Origin: Merdiplasma sp905207905
Lineage (GTDB): Bacteria; Bacillota; Clostridia; Lachnospirales; Lachnospiraceae
Direction of reading: 5' to 3'
DNA: 64,000 nt
Assembly: GCA_902475025.1 (NCBI GenBank)
Contig: CABRXX010000009.1
Location: forward strand, 1-64,000
In this document: positions 1 to 8,647 of the stretch, in pieces
Numbering within the stretch: position 1 is the stretch's first letter
Layout of the letters: every line of letters begins with the position of its first letter
Notes under the pieces: model-generated
Databases searched by the model: none
Told to the model about the DNA's origin: nothing
What the model saw: only the letters and a program-made list of their open reading frames with translations
Position numbers and translations under genes: made by a program

Positions 1-107
1 ATTACTGGTGAATATTCAGATTTAGCATAATTAATGTATTGTATATAAAAACGATATATTTGAATTTGTAATATATGAAATATAGTATTTTGCTCATGGA
101 GAGAAAT

Positions 108-1610
108 ATGGAGGTGAGAATTATTAACAATTTTGTATTAGAAATGAAAGGTATAAAAAAGCATTTTGGTGGGATTAAAGCCCTTGATGGAGTGGAGTTT
201 AAAGTGCAAGCTGGTGAGGTACATGCGTTATTAGGAGAAAATGGAGCGGGTAAATCGACTCTAATGAAGATACTAGGTGGTTCTTATACTATGGATGAAG
301 GGGAAATATTTATTGACGGAAAGAAGGCAGATTTATCTTCGCCTTTGAAAGCCCAGAGATATGGCATAGCTGTAATATATCAGGAACAGGCATTGGTAGA
401 TTGTCTAACTGTTGCAGATAATATTTTGCTTGGAAGAATCCCAAATAAAATAGGTGTTATTGATGAAGAAAAATTAAATGTATCGGTTGAAGAAGCATTG
501 AGTTTAGTCGGAGCGGATTTAAATTCGAATGACTTAGTCGGAAATTTGAGTGTTGCACAAAAACAATTTGTTGAAATTGCAAAAGCAGTTTCAATGAATG
601 CTAGGATTATAGTGATGGATGAGCCTACAGCAGTATTAACACTTCCTGAGACTGAAAAATTGTTTAAATTAATCCGACACTTACAATCTCAAGGAAGAAG
701 TATTATTTATATTTCGCATCGTTTAGAGGAATTGTCACAAATAGCAAATCGCTGTACAGTTTTAAAAGATGGAGTATATATTGGTACAAAAATGATAGAA
801 GGTGTAACAAAAGAAATTTTGATTACCATGATGACAGGAAGGACAATTAAAAATATTTACCCTAGTAAAAGTAAAAAAATAGGAAAAGTATGCCTGGAGG
901 TTAAAAGGTTATCTAGAAAAAATGTATTTAATGAAATTACTTTTTCAGTCTGTGAAGGAGAAATCGTAGGCTTGAGTGGTCTTGTTGGTTCTGGAAGAAG
1001 TGAAGTATGTCGTTCTATATTTGGAATAGATCCGAAAGAGAGCGGCGAAGTTATCCTGTCGGGGAAAAAGTTAAATTTGAAAAGTGCAGGTCAGGCTTTA
1101 TCAGAAGGAATAGTATATATTACAGAAGATAGAAAAGGAGATGGTCTTTTTTTGGAAATGTCCATCGGTAAAAATATTTCTATTTCTATTCTCCATACTA
1201 TATGCAAAATTGGAGTGATTAATAAAAAAAAGGAAGAACGGATTGTAAAAAAATATATTAACAAGCTTCAAGTAAAATGCGCACGAGAATCACAGAAAGT
1301 CGGAGAACTTTCGGGAGGAAATCAACAAAAGGTAATGATAGCTAGAGCGATGTTAGCGAAAGCAAAGGTAGTTATTATTGATGAACCAACGCGAGGTGTT
1401 GACGTGGGAACAAAAACAGAAATATATAAGATTATTCGGAATATAGCGGATAATGGATGTGCAGTGATTATAATTTCGTCAGAATTACCGGAAATAATAG
1501 GTATGAGCGATAGAATTATAGTAATGCATAATGGAAGAATTACAGGTGAATTGTTGTCTGCAGAAGCAACGGAAAAGAATATATTGACAGCAGCGACAGG
1601 AGGAAAATGA
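108..1610 (+). CDS. Sugar ABC transporter ATP-binding protein (RbsA/MglA type)
   Basis: This is a two-domain ATPase that powers uptake of a monosaccharide-like substrate together with the next two genes. The first domain has Walker A GENGAGKST, a variant signature LSVAQKQ and Walker B IIVMDEPT. The second has the family's usual degenerate Walker A GLVGSGRSE, a signature LSGGNQQKV and VVIIDEPTRGVDVG. About 500 residues is normal for the family. The start is uncertain: the ATG chosen follows GGAGAG at 98-103, but the best Shine-Dalgarno (GGAGGTG, 110-116) lies inside the reading frame and could serve a non-ATG codon at 123. In-frame ATGs also occur at 75 and 96. The permease follows after 3 bases. 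The substrate cannot be read from the ATPase. Confidence 0.93.
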   Translation: MEVRIINNFVLEMKGIKKHFGGIKALDGVEFKVQAGEVHALLGENGAGKSTLMKILGGSYTMDEGEIFIDGKKADLSSPLKAQRYGIAVIYQEQALVDCLTVADNILLGRIPNKIGVIDEEKLNVSVEEALSLVGADLNSNDLVGNLSVAQKQFVEIAKAVSMNARIIVMDEPTAVLTLPETEKLFKLIRHLQSQGRSIIYISHRLEELSQIANRCTVLKDGVYIGTKMIEGVTKEILITMMTGRTIKNIYPSKSKKIGKVCLEVKRLSRKNVFNEITFSVCEGEIVGLSGLVGSGRSEVCRSIFGIDPKESGEVILSGKKLNLKSAGQALSEGIVYITEDRKGDGLFLEMSIGKNISISILHTICKIGVINKKKEERIVKKYINKLQVKCARESQKVGELSGGNQQKVMIARAMLAKAKVVIIDEPTRGVDVGTKTEIYKIIRNIADNGCAVIIISSELPEIIGMSDRIIVMHNGRITGELLSAEATEKNILTAATGGK

Positions 1611-1613
1611 TTT

Positions 1614-2651
1614 ATGAACAAAAAGGACGAAAAGATAACGGCAGCTAATGTGGGAAAAATTATATTGGAGAAATATAGTTCTATTATCGTATTGCTGGTT
1701 ATGATTATTGTGGCAGCTGTTGTTTCGGATGTGTTTCTGACAAAAAATAATATTTTAAATGTTTTGCGTCAGATATCGGCGAATGCGATTTTGTCCATTG
1801 GATTATTGATGGTGATAATTACAGGTGGAATTGATATTTCGATAGGATCAATCGTAGGGATCACATCTGTTATGTTTTCTGCATTATACGCTTCTGATGC
1901 GGCTGTTGGACCATTTCATGGCTTGATTGAATTGTTGAGTAAACTAATACCAAATAATCAGGTGGGGTTATTTGTTCCTATTGTAATACTGATGATTTTT
2001 GGTGGTTTTTGGGGATTTATTAATGGCATTGTTATTTGTAAAGCAAAGGTACAGCCATTTATTATGACAATAGGAACATTAACATTATATCGAGGAGTTG
2101 CACTTTTGATTTCTAATGGAAAGCCTATTTATATGAGTCGAGAAACGGCAGATAAAGTGATGTTTCTCGGAGACGGAAGAATATTTTTCGATATCCCGGC
2201 TCAGGTTGTTGTTCTTATACTAGTTGGTATTGTGATGGCATTCTTATTAAATAAGACAATATTTGGCCGTTATATAAAGGCTATTGGTGGAAATCAAGAG
2301 TCGGCCAGAGTGGCAGGTATTAATGTAAATTATTATAAAACATGGGCATATGTTTTATGTGGTGTAATGGCATCAATTGCAGGCATTATTTTAACGGCGC
2401 GAACAACAACAGGAGATCCTACCTTAGGCGAATCATTTGAGATGAACGCAATAGCCGCTTGTGTAATCGGTGGAGCCAGTTTGAATGGTGGTGTTGGAAC
2501 GATTGCAGGAACAATTATTGGTGCTGTTATTATTGGGATTATTAATAATATTTTAAATTTGATAAATATTTCTACATATTATCAATATGTAGTGCGTGGC
2601 GGAATTATTATTTTGGCGGTTATTTTTAATTCTCAAAAACGTAGAAAATAA
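1614..2651 (+). CDS. Sugar ABC transporter permease (RbsC type)
   Basis: Integral membrane permease of the BPD_transp_2 family that forms the channel for the importer. The protein of 345 residues is hydrophobic throughout. It carries the family hallmarks GGIDISIGSIVGI near residue 75 and AIAACVIGGASLNGGVGTI near residue 280, the latter being the loop that docks on the ATPase. The start follows an AGGAGG at the end of the ATPase gene, so the two are translationally close. The length is normal. The substrate is unknown; a glycyl radical enzyme downstream suggests that the imported compound may be its substrate or a precursor, which is inference. Confidence 0.93.
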   Translation: MNKKDEKITAANVGKIILEKYSSIIVLLVMIIVAAVVSDVFLTKNNILNVLRQISANAILSIGLLMVIITGGIDISIGSIVGITSVMFSALYASDAAVGPFHGLIELLSKLIPNNQVGLFVPIVILMIFGGFWGFINGIVICKAKVQPFIMTIGTLTLYRGVALLISNGKPIYMSRETADKVMFLGDGRIFFDIPAQVVVLILVGIVMAFLLNKTIFGRYIKAIGGNQESARVAGINVNYYKTWAYVLCGVMASIAGIILTARTTTGDPTLGESFEMNAIAACVIGGASLNGGVGTIAGTIIGAVIIGIINNILNLINISTYYQYVVRGGIIILAVIFNSQKRRK

Positions 2652-2701
2652 CGTACTCTATTGCGCAGGCAATGAAAATAAAAAAAGGAGGAAAAGGGGT
2701 A

Positions 2702-3658
2702 ATGAAAAAGAAAGGATTAGCATTTTTGATGGCGGCAACTATGATGTGTAGCATACTAGCCGTAAAAGGGGCGGATGCAGCCAGTGCATCTGAGAAGACT
2801 TATAAAATAGGGATGTCTATTGATACAACGAGTCAGGCATGGCGTGCTGGGCTTGTAGAGGATGTATCGAAGGAGGCAGCAATGCATCCAGAAGTAGAAT
2901 TAACAATTACAGATGCAAATGGAAATACAGAAAAACAAATCTCTGATGTGGAAGATTTGATTACGAAGGGTGTTCAGGCTATTTTGATTAGCCCAATTGA
3001 AGGGCAACCGTTAGCGAATGTATGCCGTAAAGCATATGAACAAGGAATTCATGTGATTGTTTTGGATCGTGAATTGGAAGGTGAGGATTGGACGTGTTTT
3101 ATTGGAGCGAATAATCGTAACATTGGAGCAGCAGCAGGTGAATTTATTGTGGAGTATATGGAAGAAAATGGATATACGAAATTAGTTGAACTGCAGGGGA
3201 CTCCGGGATCCAGTCCTTGCCGTGACAGAAGTGAGCCAATGGTGGAAAAAATAAAAGAAACAGACATTGAATTGGTTACACAACAAACAGCAAATTGGAC
3301 GGAAAATGAAGCAATCGAAGTAACGGAAAATCTTCTCCAAGCATATCCGGAGGGAGAGATAGAAGTTATTTATGCTCAGTGTGATGTTATGGCTCTTGGA
3401 GCACTGAAAGCAATGAAATCTGCAGGGAGAGAAGAAATAAAACTTATTAGTGTAGACGGTCAGAAAGAAGCCCTTGAAGCAATTAAAGAAGGAACCTTTG
3501 TAGGAACATTTACTTATCCTTTCCCAGGAGCAGAGGGGGTACAGGTTGCAATGCAACTGATTGACGGTGAAACCGTCGATAGAGTTATTGATATTGAATC
3601 GGTTTTTATTGATGCATCTAATGTAGAGCAATATTATGATCCTAATTCTGCTTTTTAA
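2702..3658 (+). CDS. Sugar-binding protein of ABC transporter (RbsB-like, Peripla_BP_4)
   Basis: Secreted solute-binding protein of 318 residues that delivers substrate to the permease. A signal peptide runs from MKKKGLAFLM to about GADAASA. A Cys inside the hydrophobic stretch is not in a good lipobox. The fold motifs are YKIGMSIDTTSQAWR, the ligand-hinge phrase AILISPIEGQPL, and VIYAQCDVMALGA. The start at 2702 is chosen over an upstream in-frame ATG (2672) because it follows AAAGGAGG at suitable distance and begins the signal peptide. A perfect hairpin follows the stop, which probably keeps this transcript segment abundant. Ligand unknown. Confidence 0.92.
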   Translation: MKKKGLAFLMAATMMCSILAVKGADAASASEKTYKIGMSIDTTSQAWRAGLVEDVSKEAAMHPEVELTITDANGNTEKQISDVEDLITKGVQAILISPIEGQPLANVCRKAYEQGIHVIVLDRELEGEDWTCFIGANNRNIGAAAGEFIVEYMEENGYTKLVELQGTPGSSPCRDRSEPMVEKIKETDIELVTQQTANWTENEAIEVTENLLQAYPEGEIEVIYAQCDVMALGALKAMKSAGREEIKLISVDGQKEALEAIKEGTFVGTFTYPFPGAEGVQVAMQLIDGETVDRVIDIESVFIDASNVEQYYDPNSAF

Positions 3659-3673
3659 TTTATAAAATAGGAA

Positions 3674-3708
3674 AATATTTTGACAGACTTAAGGTCTGTC
3701 AAAATATT
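3674..3708 (+). promoter_or_regulatory. Perfect inverted repeat between binding-protein and glycyl radical enzyme genes
   Basis: Arms 3674-3688 and 3694-3708 are exact complements (15 bp) around a 5-base loop. There is no U-tract after the stem, so this is not a classical terminator. It ends two bases before the GGAGGG ribosome site of the next gene. A transcript-stability or processing element that separates high expression of the binding protein from that of the enzyme is the likely role (inference). Confidence 0.75.
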
Positions 3709-3724
3709 ATGGAGGGATATAACT

Positions 3725-6094
3725 ATGACAGCAATAATGACAAACAGGTGTAAAAGACTTCGAGAAAAATTGGTCTATACAGATCCGATTATTTGTCCGG
3801 AAAGAGCGATTTTATGGACAGAATCTTATAAAGAAACGGAAGACCAGCCACCAATAATTCGGGCTGCATTGGCGTTGAAAAATACATTAAGTAAAATGAC
3901 TATTCAGATATATGAAGATGAATTGCTGGTAGGGAATCAGGGAAGCGCATTAAGAGCAGCACCATTGCATCCACAGATTAATTTGTGGTTTCTAAATGAG
4001 TTAGATTCTTTTGACAAAAGAGAAGGTTCGCGTTTTTTGATTTCGAAAGAAGCAAAAGAAAAGATACGTTCTGTAGAGAGTTATTGGCGTGGGAAAACAG
4101 TGTATGAGCGTACTATGGCACTTCTTCCACAAGATACTCTTGATAGTATGAATTCTAAAATGTTTACATGCAGTTATACCCTGGCAAAGGGAACGGGACA
4201 TTTTCTCTTAAATTTTGAAAAGGTATTGAACGAAGGATTTTATGGAATTCAGAAAGAATGCGAAAATCATTTGAATGAATTGGATTACGCGAAGCCTGAG
4301 GATTTTGAAAAATTTTCAGTTTATAAAGCAGTGATTATTGTGTGTGAGGCAGTAAAAATATTTGCAGAACGTTATGCAGAACTAGCTGAAAAAAAAGCAA
4401 AAATTTGTGAGAATATTAATAGAAAGAATGAGCTGTTAAGGATTGCAGCCAATTGTAGAAGGGTTCCTTATTATCCGCCTATGGATTTTTATGAAGCAGT
4501 GCAATGTACCTGGTTTCAACAGCTTATAGCACAGATTGAATCAGATGGAACGGGGCTGTCTGTAGGAAGATTAGATTATTTTTTATGGCCTTATTATAAA
4601 AAAGATATAAAATCTGGGAAATTGAAAAAAGAATTTGCAGAAGAACTAATGGATTCATTTTGGCTGAAATGCGGCGAGATTATAGAAGTATGGAATGAGG
4701 ACGATTCACGATATTTTGGCGGTCATCCTATTTCACAGACAATTACATTGGGGGGAACAGATGCCGATGGAGCAGATGCAGTAAATGAATTGACGTATAT
4801 TTGTCTCGATTCAACGATGAAAGTAAAATTGCCTCAGCCATCTGTATGTGTGCGTGTGCATAAAAATTCGGATTTTAAATTTATGCGTAAATGTGCGGAA
4901 GTAATACGTGTTGGACTTGGTATGCCTGCAATGTATAACGATGAAATTGCAATCCCTTCTCTTATGAATCGAGGAGTATCTATGGAAGATGCAAGAAGAA
5001 ATTGGGGCGTAGCAGGATGTGTGGAAATGGGGCTCCAGGGACAAATGTGTCATTTTGCGAATTCAGGATATTTTAATTTGGTGAAGTGCTTAGAAATAAC
5101 AATGGACGGTGGATATGATAAAATATCTGGAAAACAAGTCGGGCCCAAGACGAAATTACCAGAAGAAATGAATAGTTATGAAGAGTTTGTTGAAGCATTT
5201 AAGATGCAATTTCATTGCGCAATGCACCACATGATTGAAGTGGGAAATGTGGTGAATACTATGCATGCAAAATGGGTTACACTTCCCTTTATAACTGCGT
5301 TTACGGAAGATTGCATTGGCAGGGGAAAAGAGGTACATGATGGAGGTGCAAAATATAACCATGATGGTCCACAAGGAGTAGGGCTTGCAGACGTTGCAGA
5401 TTCTTTATGTGTTATTAAAAAATTGGTATTTGAAGACAAGGTACTTACATTAAAAGAGTTAATGACAGCAGTTCGTGCAGACTTTGTTGGGTATGAGGAC
5501 ATTAGGGTGCAGGTATTAAAAGATGCCCCAAAGTATGGAAATAATGATGTTTATGTGGATAATATCGCAAGAAATATTTTGACATATTTTTGTGACGAAG
5601 TGGGACAATATAAAAATTTGAGAGGAGGAGTATTTGTTCCAGGCCAATATTCTAATTCAGCCAATGTTCCGTTTGGAGAAGATTGCGGTGCAATGCCAAA
5701 TGGAAGAAAGGCACATATGCCCATAGCGGAGGCATGCTCACCAAGTCATGGAGTAGAAAAAAATGGGCCTACACAGGCAGCGCTGTCGGTGGCACATTTG
5801 GATCACGTATTAGTTACAAATGGAACGCAGTACAATCAAAAATATCATCCAAATACCTTAAAAGGAGAAAAGGGATTGGAAGCTTTGGTTGGTCTTATAA
5901 AAACATTTTTTGAAGCAGGTGGCTTTCATATTCAGTTTAATGTGGTTTCGGCTGATACACTTCGGGATGCACAGAAAAATCCGGATAAATATAGAGATCT
6001 TGTTGTTCGGGTGGCGGGATATACAGCATTTTTTGTGGATTTAAATAAGGCAATACAAGATGATATTATAGGGCGGACAGAGATGAGCTTTTAG
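3725..6094 (+). CDS. Glycyl radical enzyme, PFL2/dehydratase-lyase superfamily, substrate unassigned
   Basis: An oxygen-sensitive radical enzyme of 789 residues from the ATG at 3725, which follows GGAGGG; the upstream 15 codons in frame overlap the hairpin and are discarded. The C-terminal radical loop is RVAGYTAFFVDL with the radical Gly at about residue 765. The thiyl Cys is in GVAGCVEMG at about residue 432, with the adjacent Glu typical of dehydratases and C-S or C-N lyases and absent from pyruvate formate-lyase. The N-terminal third has the conserved GTGHFLLNFEKVL. Where glycerol dehydratase has a His-Ser pair after ESNG, this protein reads ESDGTG, so a plain diol dehydratase is unlikely. 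The activase is next. No microcompartment shell genes are present. Confidence 0.92.
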   Translation: MTAIMTNRCKRLREKLVYTDPIICPERAILWTESYKETEDQPPIIRAALALKNTLSKMTIQIYEDELLVGNQGSALRAAPLHPQINLWFLNELDSFDKREGSRFLISKEAKEKIRSVESYWRGKTVYERTMALLPQDTLDSMNSKMFTCSYTLAKGTGHFLLNFEKVLNEGFYGIQKECENHLNELDYAKPEDFEKFSVYKAVIIVCEAVKIFAERYAELAEKKAKICENINRKNELLRIAANCRRVPYYPPMDFYEAVQCTWFQQLIAQIESDGTGLSVGRLDYFLWPYYKKDIKSGKLKKEFAEELMDSFWLKCGEIIEVWNEDDSRYFGGHPISQTITLGGTDADGADAVNELTYICLDSTMKVKLPQPSVCVRVHKNSDFKFMRKCAEVIRVGLGMPAMYNDEIAIPSLMNRGVSMEDARRNWGVAGCVEMGLQGQMCHFANSGYFNLVKCLEITMDGGYDKISGKQVGPKTKLPEEMNSYEEFVEAFKMQFHCAMHHMIEVGNVVNTMHAKWVTLPFITAFTEDCIGRGKEVHDGGAKYNHDGPQGVGLADVADSLCVIKKLVFEDKVLTLKELMTAVRADFVGYEDIRVQVLKDAPKYGNNDVYVDNIARNILTYFCDEVGQYKNLRGGVFVPGQYSNSANVPFGEDCGAMPNGRKAHMPIAEACSPSHGVEKNGPTQAALSVAHLDHVLVTNGTQYNQKYHPNTLKGEKGLEALVGLIKTFFEAGGFHIQFNVVSADTLRDAQKNPDKYRDLVVRVAGYTAFFVDLNKAIQDDIIGRTEMSF

Positions 6095-6095
6095 G

Positions 6096-6137
6096 AATCT
6101 TCTATAAGGGTTGCATATGCAACCCTTATAGAAGATT
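6096..6137 (+). promoter_or_regulatory. Perfect 42-bp palindrome between glycyl radical enzyme and activase
   Basis: The 21-base halves 6096-6116 and 6117-6137 are exact complements centred on GCATATGC, starting two bases after the enzyme's stop codon. No T-run follows. As RNA it would form a very stable hairpin. It sits like the hairpin in front of the enzyme gene, suggesting 3'-end protection or processing that lets the enzyme be made in excess of its catalytic activase (inference). Confidence 0.75.
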
Positions 6138-6160
6138 ATGTATATAATGGAGGAGGAAGC

Positions 6161-7072
6161 ATGAAAGGTTATATCTATAGTATTCAACGCTATTGTATCC
6201 ATGATGGACCAGGAATTCGTACAAATGTATTTTTTAAAGGTTGTCAATTACATTGTCCTTGGTGCGCAAACCCAGAATCACAGGATGTTAAAAAGGAGAT
6301 AGGTTTTATAGCACATAAATGTATTGGATGTGGGACATGTGTAAAAAAATGTCCAGTTGGGGCATTAGATAAAAATAATATTGGTCGAATAGATCGAGGA
6401 AAATGTATTTTATGTGGAGCTTGTGTTAGGTACTGCGCTTCGGAATGCTACCAAATTTTTGGAAGAGAAATCGGCTTGGAGGAACTATTAAATGAGATTG
6501 AAAAAGATTTACCATTTTATCGAAATACGGGGGGCGGTGTAACTGTAACTGGAGGAGAACCTACATTACAGCATGAGTTTTTAGAACAATTTTTAAAAAA
6601 ATGTAAAGCAAATGGGATTAATACTGCAATTGAAACTCATGGTATTGTAGAACATAGGATACTTATGAAATTAGCACCCTATATAGATTATTTTTTGATT
6701 GATGTAAAGTGCATGGATCCTTCTTTACATAAAAAAATTACTGGAATGTCTAATGAAGCAACACTGAATAATATTAGATTATTAACTAAGAACATGAAAA
6801 AGAAAGTTGCGTTGAGAATACCTTGCATTCCCGGATTCAATATGAATAAGGAGAATATGGATAAATTAATAGAATTTGCCAAGGAAATACAGCAGACAGG
6901 TAATTTATCCATGATAAACTTGTTACCGTATCATAATTTAGGACAAAGCAAGTACGAAATGTTGCAGAAGGAGTATTTATATTGTTCGATTCCAACTTTG
7001 AAGGATGATATGTTGACAGAATATGAAATCAGAATAAAAAACGAGAAACTGCCAGTGAGAATTGGCGGCTAA
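6161..7072 (+). CDS. Glycyl radical enzyme activating enzyme (radical SAM)
   Basis: This protein of 303 residues abstracts the Gly hydrogen of the partner enzyme using S-adenosylmethionine and a 4Fe-4S cluster. The radical-SAM cysteines are in CQLHCPWC near residue 28-35, the DGPGIRT motif precedes them, and TGGEP near residue 131 is the SAM-binding element. Two ferredoxin-like clusters are inserted at CIGCGTCVKKCP and CILCGACVRYC (about residues 51-92), as in activases of the dehydratase/lyase group rather than PflA. The start follows GGAGGAGG. It is paired with the glycyl radical enzyme immediately upstream. Confidence 0.95.
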   Translation: MKGYIYSIQRYCIHDGPGIRTNVFFKGCQLHCPWCANPESQDVKKEIGFIAHKCIGCGTCVKKCPVGALDKNNIGRIDRGKCILCGACVRYCASECYQIFGREIGLEELLNEIEKDLPFYRNTGGGVTVTGGEPTLQHEFLEQFLKKCKANGINTAIETHGIVEHRILMKLAPYIDYFLIDVKCMDPSLHKKITGMSNEATLNNIRLLTKNMKKKVALRIPCIPGFNMNKENMDKLIEFAKEIQQTGNLSMINLLPYHNLGQSKYEMLQKEYLYCSIPTLKDDMLTEYEIRIKNEKLPVRIGG

Positions 7073-7129
7073 ATTTATTTATGGTAAAATAAAGGGGGAA
7101 AAGATTATTTTATACTAGAGGAAAACTAA

Positions 7130-8647
7130 ATGAGACAAGAAATAATGCGATTGGAAGATATTTCGAAAGAAATGTCTCATACAGAAGTTCTAAAACATAT
7201 TCACTTTGATTTATATGTGGGTGAAACAGTAGCAATAATGGGAGCGAATGGCGCAGGAAAAACGATGCTTTTGGAGTTGCTGGCCGGAATATCTTCTTAT
7301 GACAGTGGAAAATTGTATTTTAATAGAGAACTTGTAGAGCTCCGAAAACCTAAAGATGCACATAGTCTAGGAATACAGTATATTCCCATTCAAGAGGGAT
7401 ATATTGATATACTTACAGTATTTGAAAATTTACATTTTGATAATGATGGATATTTTTTTGTTGACTTGTTTAAGCAAAAAAGTGAAGCTGAAAAGGAATT
7501 GAAAAAGTTTGGTCTAAATTTGAAACTTAATTTTAAGTACAATAATTTAGATAGAGGAAACAAGAAATTAATAAAAATTGCAGCGGCAATCCATAAGCAT
7601 CCCAAAATCTTAATGTTGGATGAACCAATGGCATTTTTGAATGATGAGCAGCAGAAAAATTTAATAAATATTTTAAATGATTTAAGAAAAAAAGGAACTA
7701 GTATTTTATTTACAACGCATAATTTAAAAATAGCGAAGCAACTTGCTGATCGCGGAATTATTTTGAGGGAAGGCGAGATAGCTGGCGTTTTTCCTATAGA
7801 TCAGTATGATGAAAAAGAATTAATGGCGATGATAACTGGTGATTTATATAAATGGCAGAGGTTTTCGGAAAAGGGATTGAAAAAGAAGATTGCATTGCAG
7901 GTTGAGGAACTGTCAGGTGTAGGAATAAAGAATATTAGTTTCAAGCTATATGAGGGCGAGATTCTTGGGATGATAGGTGTGGCAGGGGCAGGAAGAACTA
8001 GAGTAATGGATTTGTTATTTGGATTAAGGAAAATAGAAAAAGGGAAAATATTTATAGATGGGAAAGAAATTTTTATTACATCTCCTCAAGATGCATTGAG
8101 ATATTCTATTGCATACGTAACAAATAAGGCGGGGCAAACGAGTACGATTGATGTGTTGTCCGTAAAAGAAAATATTGTTTTGCCTTCTATGAAAAGAGTT
8201 AGTTATGTAGGGTGCATAAGTAATAAGTTGAGCGATTATATTGCTAGACACTATTTTGATATAGTTATGAATGGGATATATAATGAGGATGAAAAAGATA
8301 AATTTAAGAATAATTTATTATCTAAACCATTTGGAGCGCTTAGCTTAGGATATCAGCAACTTATTCGCATTGCGCAAGGTTTAAGTACCTCGCCGAAGAT
8401 TCTTATGCTGGATAACCCAACAAGAGGTTTGGATATAAAAATGAAAAAAAATATTCATCATTTACTGGAAATGTTGAGTAGAAAGGGATTGAGCATTTTG
8501 ATTATTTCGGACGAAAATGATGAGATTTTTTCTGTTTGTCAAAGATATATCATTTTAAATGAAGGGAAATTGACTGGGGATATATCTAAAAGAGAAATAG
8601 AAAAAGCTGAGCTAGGTTTAGTAATTCAAAATGAGGTGGACAGATGA
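7130..8647 (+). CDS. Degenerate RbsA-like double ATPase without a cognate permease
   Basis: This 505-residue protein has the two-domain layout of sugar-importer ATPases but deviates from the functional consensus. Domain 1 keeps Walker A GANGAGKT and ILMLDEP, but its signature reads LDRGNKKLIKIAA. Domain 2 has GVAGAGRT, a signature LSLGYQQLIRIAQ, and ILMLDNPTRGLD, where the catalytic Glu is Asn. No permease or binding protein is next to it, and its stop overlaps the start of the response regulator by four bases (ATGA). It could be an alternative ATPase for the upstream permease, or a sensor/regulatory ATPase tied to the two-component pair. Neither role is proven. Confidence 0.85.
   Translation: MRQEIMRLEDISKEMSHTEVLKHIHFDLYVGETVAIMGANGAGKTMLLELLAGISSYDSGKLYFNRELVELRKPKDAHSLGIQYIPIQEGYIDILTVFENLHFDNDGYFFVDLFKQKSEAEKELKKFGLNLKLNFKYNNLDRGNKKLIKIAAAIHKHPKILMLDEPMAFLNDEQQKNLINILNDLRKKGTSILFTTHNLKIAKQLADRGIILREGEIAGVFPIDQYDEKELMAMITGDLYKWQRFSEKGLKKKIALQVEELSGVGIKNISFKLYEGEILGMIGVAGAGRTRVMDLLFGLRKIEKGKIFIDGKEIFITSPQDALRYSIAYVTNKAGQTSTIDVLSVKENIVLPSMKRVSYVGCISNKLSDYIARHYFDIVMNGIYNEDEKDKFKNNLLSKPFGALSLGYQQLIRIAQGLSTSPKILMLDNPTRGLDIKMKKNIHHLLEMLSRKGLSILIISDENDEIFSVCQRYIILNEGKLTGDISKREIEKAELGLVIQNEVDR

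Noticed and set aside
1..30. Nine codons and a stop (…GEYSDLA) as the end of an upstream gene
   Set aside because: Too short to support; no start and no recognisable family, although it may well be a real C-terminus.
3674..3708. Intrinsic terminator
   Set aside because: A strong stem but no T-run after it, and the downstream gene depends on read-through.
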